DNA from: Oryzias latipes
Lineage: Eukaryota > Chordata > Actinopteri > Beloniformes > Adrianichthyidae
Length of the DNA: 64,000 nt
Assembly (NCBI RefSeq): GCF_002234675.1
Contig: NC_019859.2
Coordinates: 34,612,460 to 34,676,459, forward strand
Direction of reading: 5' to 3'
Made by a program: the position numbers and the translations under genes. The notes under the pieces were generated by a model. That model was not told the DNA's origin, did no database searches, and saw only the letters and a program-made list of their open reading frames with translations. Each line of letters starts with the position of its first letter. Position 1 is the stretch's first letter. This document shows positions 56,440 through 64,000 of the stretch, piece by piece.

Positions 56440-57466
56440 GGTGTATTCAGACTGGACACACTTGGTTTGTTTAAAGCAGGGCTGCCCATTCCTGGTCCTC
56501 GAGATCTACCACCCTGGCTGTTTTCCACCTCTCCCTGCTGTTGATTAAGACCCAGGTGTGTTCATTCAATCAGAATTTGATCTGGAGACATATGATTGAG
56601 CTAATCACAAGCTAGCAGGGATTGGAGATCAGGAAAACAGTCAGGGTGGTAGATCTTGAGGACCAGGAATGAGCAACCCTGGCTCAAAGGGAACCAGAGT
56701 CAGTTTCCCCTGATAATCCGGAACACATTTTCCGTCTGAATACACCCAAGCGGACCCTAGCCCAGGACCAGGATCCACTCTTGACCCATCTTTTCATTTC
56801 CAAGCGGACGGAGTTCCAGTTTGCTCAGAGTTTCCTTTATCTGAATAGGCTCTATGCTCTGAGCGGAACATTTGGACCAAAACAGCCACCGTAGCTGGTC
56901 TCCATGTGATGTAACCAGAGTGTCAGGGGCAGGCGTGGAGCGGCAATGCAACAGCAACTGATTAAAATGTGGTCGGATGAACAAAGGCTCATGGAAACAA
57001 CTTTTAACGTGACACATGTTGCTTCTCACACTGTTTTCCAACGGTGTATATGTCATGAATACATATCAGTGTACCTTCTTAGCCGATGTCTTCTTAGCAA
57101 CCGTCTCGCAGCATGCCTCTGCCGCACCAAAGCAGCAAATAAAGGGTAAGTACCTGACGTTGATACAGACATTCAAAATTGTCAGCAAAATGTAAAGTTT
57201 AAAAAAGTGAACTATATCGACAAGAATTGTAAAGCACAGAATTTCCATTAGACAATCTCTCGTTGCTTTGCCCCGCCTTCATAATTGCTGGCCAATGAGT
57301 GAAGAGATCTATAGTCACATGGTTTTGTTTACATGCTTTGATCTAAAACAGGAAAGTCCTCTTGACGACAGTCTGAGTACAGACCGAATGCCCGGTTCAG
57401 GACTTGATTCTGTCCAAATGCGGTCCGGGCCACCAGACATTTTTCTGTCTGAATGCACTATTAGAT
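56440..57466. mobile_element. Composite DNA element with GTCTGAATNCAC ends
   Basis: GGGTGTATTCAGACTGGACA at 56440 is mirrored by CCGTCTGAATACACCC at 56734-56749 and again by CTGTCTGAATGCACTATTA at 57448-57466. Either two overlapping elements share one TIR, or an internally duplicated end is present. A separate hAT-like element sits inside it. Confidence 0.55.
56477..56681. mobile_element. 205-bp hAT-like palindromic MITE
   Basis: Left end CAGGGCTGCCCATTCCTGGT plus CCTCGAGATCTACCACCCTG; the right end CAGGGTGGTAGATCTTGAGG, ACCAGGAATGAGCAACCCTG is its reverse complement with few changes. Flanks GTTTAAAG and GCTCAAAG are a plausible 8-bp target duplication (6 of 8). The CAGGG terminus and 8-bp duplication are hAT features. 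Nested in the element at 56440. Confidence 0.8.
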
Positions 57467-57579
57467 AAATAAACTCCGATATAGAAGATATATTATAAGG
57501 CACACTATAATTTCTTTTGGAAAACTTTAAGTTTTTAGGTTTGCCTCATGGTCCTAAAAGTATGGCAATTCATTTCTAT

Positions 57580-60500
57580 TCTTCAAAATTGATCAAAATT
57601 AACCAAGCTCGGCCATAGGCTATACAGAACTGTGCATTGTTTAAAGAAGACTGACTATTAACTCAACATCTGCAGTATCACAACAAACCTCTGTCCCCTC
57701 CTTCAGACCCCCCAGCCAGATATCCCACAAAGCAACACCACCAACTGACATCTCCACCATACCATCCGTTATGTCCACACGGTCTACTTACTATAGGAAA
57801 CGCAACAGTAACTGTAATAATCTTAAAACAGTGCACATCCAGAACTCGTCCAGGCACCACCAATCCAGTCACAGCAATAAATCAACCGAACTGAATCTGG
57901 CTCTCTTAAATGTTCAATCACTTTCAAACAAATCATTTCATATTCATGACTTTATTTCAGAAAACAATCTTAATGGCCTGTTTTTAACAGAAACTTGGAA
58001 CTCTGGTGCACCAATCCCTCTGTCAGAGGCAACACCTCCCCTTTTTAACCTTACAAACAAGGACAGAAAACAAGGCAGGGGTGGGGGGACCGCTGCAATT
58101 TCATCTGCAGGTATTGGTATTAGAGACACCATGTTTAACAAATATTCTTCTTTTGAATATCAGGGCATTGTGTTTAATAATCCTGTCATGTTGTGTTTGA
58201 TAGTGTACAGACCTAAGTATAATTCATCTTTTATTTCTGATTTCTCTGAACTGCTTTCTTTAGTATACATGAAATTTAGAAAAATGATGGTTCTAGGTGA
58301 TTTTAACTTACACGTTGACAATCCTTTAGAAATGTATGTCCGTGATTTTGAGAACATTTTAACAGCTATGCATTTTGTTCAGCATGTGAACGTGCCCACC
58401 CACAACAGAGGTCACACGCTGGATCTCATCATTACTCACGGCCTGAAGGTCTCAGTGACCTCTGTCGTGGATGTGGGCATTTCTGATCATTCATGTGTGT
58501 TTTTTAAAATTCATGACTGCATAATTGAGAAACTCCCTGAGAGAAGCATTAGAAGGCGCCGTCTGCACCCTGAAGTGGCTGCAAACTTTATCTCACATTC
58601 GGAAAATCAGCAACCAACTCTTTCATATCCATCTATTCAACACTTTTATAGTAAACTCATCACAATTCTGGACAAAGTCGCCCCATTAAAACTACAAACT
58701 GTTGAAGAGAAAGCTCCACCTCTTTGGAGAACAGAAGATATTAAGAAACTTAAAAGAATGACAAGGAGGGCAGAACGGCATTGGCGGAAAACAAAACTAA
58801 CAATACATCACCAAATTTTTAGAAACATGTTAATGCATTACAAAAACTTCATTAAAAAGGCAAGAAAAGACTATTTCTCAAAGTTCATTGCAGAAAATCA
58901 GTAAAAGCCAAAAATCCTCTTTGCCACAATAATAAACCCAATCTCTGGCCCGCCCCCCACCTTTAGCAGTAATACCTGTGAGGAGTTTGCAGTCCACTTT
59001 ACCACAAAGATAGATGACATTAGCCCTTGTGCTATCTTTGATGACCCCACCCTTCCATTCACCTTGAGCTGTTTCTTTACGTGAAAGGTGCTTTAGAAAT
59101 AAAATTAATTTGAATTTAGCTCACAATTTAATTGCGCAAAAAGGTTATTGTTTATGTCCTTTGTCAACAGATTCACCATCAACGGCTGCGATGTGTGAAT
59201 CTTTAGGATAAACTGTTGATGCAAGTGTCTTATTGAGAACATTTCCTCCCAGATTAGCCCTGAAGGAATGTATAGTAAAGGCCAACAGACTGATGTGCAG
59301 TGGGACTCATTGGTGCACATCTTAGCCCAATGAACCACGGATGATCCACAGCTGTGTCGATGTAAAGCTTTACTGATTACAATGAGCATTTCTATCAATA
59401 AAACTGCTGCATGTTATTTTTTAGTTTAAGTGTTACTTTATGCAGGTCATGATGGTACATTTGTTAATTGACACTTTATTGACACTATAAATCATGAAAA
59501 GCTACTGACTAAACTAACCAAATTCAATTTCTCCTCTAGTACCATAAAATGGATAGAATCATATTTGTCAAATAGATCCCAGTCAGTTAGGATAAATCAC
59601 TATCATTCCTCACCTCTCCCTATCTCTACAGGTGTCCCGCAAGGTTCTATTGTAGGGCCTTAACTTTTTTCACTCTACATCAATGATCTGCCCTCTGTTT
59701 GTTCAAATGCCTTCACTCAGATGTATGCTGATGAAACTGTCATTTATTCACATGGCAATAACACATCTGAGGTAGCAGAGAAGCTCACTGATCAATGGGA
59801 CATGTGGCAAAATGGTTGGAGCAGTCAAGTCTATGTCTCAATGTAAACAAAACAGTTGCAATGTTCTTTTCCAAAACAAACCGTAAAAATATTCTGGCTG
59901 ATGTTTTTGTGGCAGGAAAGAAAATAGACATTGTTGAAAAGTTTGAATACCTTGGGATTTTAATTGATACAACTTTCAATTTTAAATCACAAATTCAAAA
60001 AGTTTGTAACCGTGTGAGGTCTAACCTGTCCAATTTTAGATTTATTAGGGCAAATTTGTCACTGCAAGCTGCCACAATGTTCATGCATGCAATGATTTTA
60101 TCACACATGACATATTGTCTCACTACATGGTCACAGGCAAACAAATCAGCATTAAAACCTCTGGAGTCACTTTACAAACAAACAATTAAAGTACTGAATA
60201 GAAAACCAATAAGACATCATCACTGTGACATTTTACAAAAATACAAACTGTTAAGCTGGGAGAATTTCATCAAGTATACAAAACTATGCCTATTCTATAA
60301 AATCCTTAATGGTCTGTCATCCCCTCCACTCAGTCAGTTTGTTAAAATAAGATCCTCCCAAAGAGTGACTCGAGGGTCGGGTCAACAAGACTGTATAGTT
60401 CCTCTGAGGAGAAGTGCCTTCAGCCAGAGCGCCTTCTCCGTAACAGCAGCACAGGAATGGAACTCTGTCCCTCACATCATAAGACACATCACCACATACA

Positions 60501-60865
60501 CTCTGTTTAAAAAGAACCTAAAAAACTGGCTCATATCACAGCAAACATGTTCACATTGAACTGGATTAACACCTGCCCTTCCTCCTCCCCTCTATCACCT
60601 TTGTGTCTTTTATACTTGTTTTTTATGTTTTCACTATGTGCATGTTTTTATTAGTATATGTATTTTAGATGATAATTTAATTGTAAATGTATATTTTTAA
60701 TTAATGTACTTAATTGATGTTTTTAGGTTTTTAGGTTGACAATTTTTAACACCTGTCCGGGGACTACGGATGAAAAATAGCCTTTGGGCTAATTCTGGCG
60801 CATTGCAGTGATGCTTTTACTGTGCACTGTCCCTGTTAAATAAACGAATAAATAAATTAAAAGTT
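57580..60865 (+). mobile_element. Non-LTR retrotransposon (L2/Rex1-like LINE), defective
   Basis: The frame 57771-58904 encodes a 377-aa APE-type endonuclease region: LALLNVQSLSNKSF, FLTETW, VLGDFNLHVD, HTLDLIITHG and VGISDHSCVFF carry the expected N, E, D, D and SDH residues. Between about 58905 and 59455 the RT N-terminus is missing and unrelated repeat sequence is present. RT resumes with DTIDHEKLLTKL (about 59479) and GVPQGSIVGP. The active-site block reads QMYADETVIYS, so the second aspartate is glutamate, and a stop follows GP. A shift near 59810 separates the C-terminal frame 59795-60559. The 3' end is AATAAACGAATAAATAAAT. Inactive. Confidence 0.85.
59020..59062 (+). mobile_element. 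TTAA MITE fragment E within the LINE
   Basis: TTAGCCCTTGTGCTATCTTT followed by GATGACCCCACCCTTCCATT matches the right-hand end of the MITE family (compare 61417-61460). Only one terminus remains. Confidence 0.6.
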
Positions 60866-60869
60866 TATG

Positions 60870-61416
60870 AAAAAACCCAGAAAACTAAAAATGTCAATAA
60901 TAAGATTTTCTAGTGTTAGTTCAGATTTTGAGTTGGTGGGACCTCAGAAACTGTAAATGCAACACAACACACAAGCAGTCCTTTCAATTTAGGTCTTGAA
61001 TGAATTTTCATGAAAATCAATAAATACTGACCAGATGGGAAACAATTGCTTAATTGAAAATAGAAAAAGAACATTTAAAGTCTCCCATATAATTTAATAA
61101 AATTCTTTGTTGTTTGTAAACCTTGTTTGGGATTGGGGTTAACCAATTGGACGACAGTAACGTGTAGTGAGGTTTGTGGCTGGTGAGGGACTGACATGGC
61201 AAGAACATATTGGATCACGGAAGAATGTAAAATGTATGGGTGCTATGCCACAGACCATGGAGGATGCTGCAAACACAGACAGAATTCACACACTGATCTA
61301 ACATTTACTGCTGTAAAAAACTCTGTTACTTCAACAGAAAAGTCCTCCTCCTCCTTGTAGTTTTAAAGTTTTTTTCCCACCAGCACTGGTCCTCACACTT
61401 TGATTGAATGTCCAAT
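60870..61416. other. Intergenic, no gene recognised
   Basis: AT-rich sequence between the LINE tail and MITE copy D; nothing identified. Confidence 0.4.
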
Positions 61417-61632
61417 TTAACCCTTGTGCTATCTTAGATGACCCCCCCCCCCCTCCATTGACGTGTTCTCCCTACCATGACAAAGGTGGATAAAGGTGGA
61501 AAGATGTCATGTAATCCATGGACACCAGTGAAGATCACAAATCATTGAAGAAAAAAGGTTCAGAGCACTGTCTAGTGGGTCTAGATGACCCAACTCCCAA
61601 CGTTAAAGTGCCTAGGATAGAACAAGGGTTAC
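61417..61632 (-). mobile_element. TTAA-flanked MITE, copy D
   Basis: TTAACCCTTGTGCTATCTTA at 61417 and, at the other end, GGATAGAACAAGGGTTAC. The interior is in the opposite orientation to copies A-C (CCTACCATGACAAAGGTGGA, GATCACAAATCATTGAAG). A poly-C run of about 11 nt replaces the G-run. Confidence 0.88.
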
Positions 61633-61888
61633 ACAGCTAAGATAGTACATCTGACATTGTTGCAGCCAGTCAGTCAAACTTAATTAGCAAGCATTGAGCA
61701 AAAAAGGTGAGCTCATGAACGTCCTCTTCATTGAGGCAGAGCTATTGCCTCACATTATTGTCTTTTCTGTGGATCTTTATGTCAGACAGACACAAAATGA
61801 ACGATAGAAATACATCAACTATTAAGTGGAAAGAGGAAATGTTATAAAAATGTCTACAGTTTCTAAAAACAACCAGTCTATGTTCCAC

Positions 61889-61960
61889 TTCAATTCAATT
61901 CAATTCAATTCAATTCAATTCAATTCAATTCAATTCAATTCAATTCAATTCAATTCAATT
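61889..61960 (+). repeat. (TTCAA)n pentanucleotide microsatellite, LINE 3' tail
   Basis: About 14 perfect TTCAA units directly joined to the minus-strand LINE end TTTTATTTGTATAGCCC. It is an expanded version of the short 3' tail repeat seen at 22000-22020. Confidence 0.95.
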
Positions 61961-62256
61961 TTATTTGTATAGCCCAAAATCACAACAACAGTCGTCTCGA
62001 TGGGCTTCGAAGTAAACATGAACTCAAAAGGATCATGAATACAAAGAGTTCAATAGGAAAATACTAAAATGAACTAACAAACTGACTAAGCTATACTGGC
62101 ATCCCTGCCCTTAGACCCCCCTTCTCTGTAAGGAAAAACTCCTAAAAAACGGATTCCGGAAAAAAACAAAGAAACCTCAGGGGTGTCCACATGAAGGAGG
62201 GATCCTCCCCCAGGACGGACAGGCGATGTACTAGAACTCATAGAGAAGAATTAACT
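61961..62256 (-). mobile_element. LINE 3' end with shared tail
   Basis: 61961-62125 is nearly identical to the tail of the SINE at 21999. 62195-62256 (GGAGGGATCCTCCCCCAGGA and CATAGAGAAGAATTAACTT) is nearly identical to the 3' UTR of the L2-type LINE at about 9808-9868. It therefore links LINE body and SINE tail into one family. 5'-truncated, on the minus strand. Confidence 0.8.
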
Positions 62257-62259
62257 TGT

Positions 62260-63235
62260 GTCATATATACTATAAGGCGCATTAGGTGAGACAAAAGAGT
62301 CAGAGATCATAAATCAGTCAGACTTTATTAGCTACTTTAGTAGTACAGTAACGAGATAGTCGATCTCGTTATCACGAGAAAACGGTATAAAAAAAAGGAG
62401 GGCAGGCCGTTTTCGCTTCCGTACCCGACCCAATGAGTAACACAGAAAAATAAAACGTCTGACACTTAAACATGTTAGCTGTTAGCGTATTTACAATAAC
62501 ACCCAACCAAACATTTTGAGTGGCGTGTGCCTCTCAAAACTGCTTCAACATCAGTAAACACAGCCAGAATGACTCTACATATAAGGTGCTTCAGGTTAAA
62601 AAGCGCACTGTAGTTTTAGAAAGAAATTTGGGACTTAGATACGCTTTACTGTGTGGAATATAAGGTAGTAGTGAACACTGAATTAGCAAAAGGCTTAACC
62701 CAGTTTTTGCACAGTTCACTGTTGTGGTGCTGCCTCACCTTGCAGCCAACAATGATTCATAATGAACATATTTGGACAGAAGAACACAATAAAAACTGTG
62801 ACCTTGAGTCAGTACCATTGCAAACTTATGATTGTAAAATAGAAATCAAATGTAGCTTTGTACATTTTTAGCATTTATTGAATCAGTTATGCTCTAGTAT
62901 CATGTCATGTGGAAAACTGGATTTAAACCCAACCAGACTGTTCAAATATTCAGTAGAAAACAACAACAGAAGTCTGTTTTAATGACAGAGATTTGTTTGG
63001 CTGATTTGGAAAATGAATGAAACTTAAATGAACGTGGAAGCGTTTGCCAAAGGGTCATTTGCATAATTAAAAATTACAGATCCAGACTACCGACATTATT
63101 AGCTATACTGCTATTTATATAGCAGAATACTTCTATACAGCCACAGTTCTTTATGAAGAAGGAGCATTTACTCTCACTGCGCTGCAGCTTTCAGGCTGGT
63201 AGAAAATGCTTCACTTTTATTTCCAATACTTGGAA
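62260..63235. other. Intergenic, relics of TIR elements
   Basis: CTATAAGGCGCATTAGGTG at 62270 and AAAAGCGCACTGTAGTTTTA at 62598 look like opposite ends of an element of the CTATAAGGCGCA type common in vertebrates, about 350 bp. The rest is unassigned and no gene was found. Confidence 0.35.
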
Positions 63236-63239
63236 GAGG

Positions 63240-64000
63240 ACTCTTAGGCTGCATTGACACTGTAGATCTTGATGCCCAAATCCGATTTTCTGACCATATC
63301 CGATGTTTTTGACGACCCGCTTACATCATCTTTTAAAAGTGACCCGTATCCGATTTTTGCATTTACACTAAACAATGCTGAAACTATCAAACGGAAACGT
63401 TCTGAGGACTACGTAGCAACATTTATGTTAACATTATTTATTAACATTATGTGCGAGCAGGCCCTTAATAATAATCATAACAGCGTATTTAAATTATTTC
63501 TTCATCAGACTGGTTTGTTTTATAAAAACATTTATAGACACAATGAACCTCATTGAATCAATAATCATAACAGTAATAAAAGCACATTTAGAAGATGCGT
63601 GTTGGTCCAACGGCAAACGTTTAGCATGGCGAAACCCCCCCTTTTTGTTGTGTTTCTTTTGTGTGACTGCGGTTGTCATGGAGGCAGCGACGGAAGGAAA
63701 CGTTGCCTTGGGCGCTCCAGAGGGGAAGCGCGGGAGAGGAAAAAGGAGGGCTGCTCGGCCGGCTTATGTGCTCTCTCTGAGTTTTGAATGAGGGAGTGTT
63801 TGCAGACGTTGTGCTGGACTAACAGTTTGATCCGAGCAAAGAAATAAACGCCTTCTAGCCTGTTCCATAGCAACGGTGTCCCGCTTGATTAGTTACCGTT
63901 TGCGTCTCGACCGGGACCGGACCGGAAATAGCGGTTTCCGACTACAGTCTGAAGCCTGAGGCTAAAAGGTAACACGCTGATGGGGCTCCAGCTGTCCCCG
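63240..64000. other. Repeat-derived sequence, rising GC at the window edge
   Basis: 63247-63370 (GGCTGCATTGACACTGTAGA, AAATCCGATTTTCTGACC, CCGTATCCGATTTTTGCATT) is a familiar fish DNA-repeat terminus. From about 63660 GC and CpG content rise, which might be a promoter of a gene beyond the window or the inside of the repeat. No exon is supported. Confidence 0.35.

Overview
The window is vertebrate genomic DNA, and the evidence points to a ray-finned (teleost) fish. It carries split protein-coding genes with GT-AG introns, AT-rich intergenic DNA, and many repeats of the type found in percomorph fish: L2/Rex1-like LINEs with short microsatellite tails, tRNA-headed SINEs, and hAT, Harbinger, piggyBac and TA-duplicating miniature transposons. 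The species cannot be fixed from sequence alone. Every gene boundary below was derived by hand from splice signals, reading phase and remembered family features.

Three complete host genes lie on the + strand. (1) pi4k2b, 11 coding exons (872-8696, 504 aa), is a type II phosphatidylinositol 4-kinase with the ATP-site lysine, the CCPCCFG palmitoylation motif and the catalytic aspartates in place. (2) A GPR26/GPR78-type orphan rhodopsin-class receptor, most likely gpr78, has 3 coding exons (28641-31440, 341 aa). (3) cpz, carboxypeptidase Z, has 13 coding exons (33949-43924, 653 aa) with signal peptide, Frizzled-like cysteine-rich domain, active metallocarboxypeptidase domain, transthyretin-like domain and a basic/aromatic tail. 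In human, GPR78 and CPZ are immediate neighbours, so this pair is conserved synteny. In all three genes the exon phases join without a frameshift.

The intergenic DNA (about 9.6-28.6 kb and 44-64 kb) and many introns are built from mobile elements, several nested. They include a 5'-truncated minus-strand L2-type LINE (about 9.8-12.1 kb), a plus-strand LINE with an intact endonuclease ORF but a broken reverse transcriptase (about 57.6-60.9 kb), and a decayed Ty3/gypsy element split by a 672-bp Harbinger-like MITE (17.8-19.2 kb). There is also a family of roughly 200-bp TTAA-flanked MITEs with four near-complete copies, one of which fills most of cpz intron 7. A SINE and a LINE share the same 3' tail. 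Long inverted repeats lie at 4.4-4.6 kb and 53.8-54.3 kb, and a G-rich minisatellite lies at 13.5-14.2 kb.

Nothing in the window looks like a new multi-gene biological system. The items most worth a second look are the MITE that makes up most of a cpz intron, inverted repeats in pi4k2b introns that bracket exons 2-8, the LINE/SINE tail sharing, and several uncharacterised TIR families.
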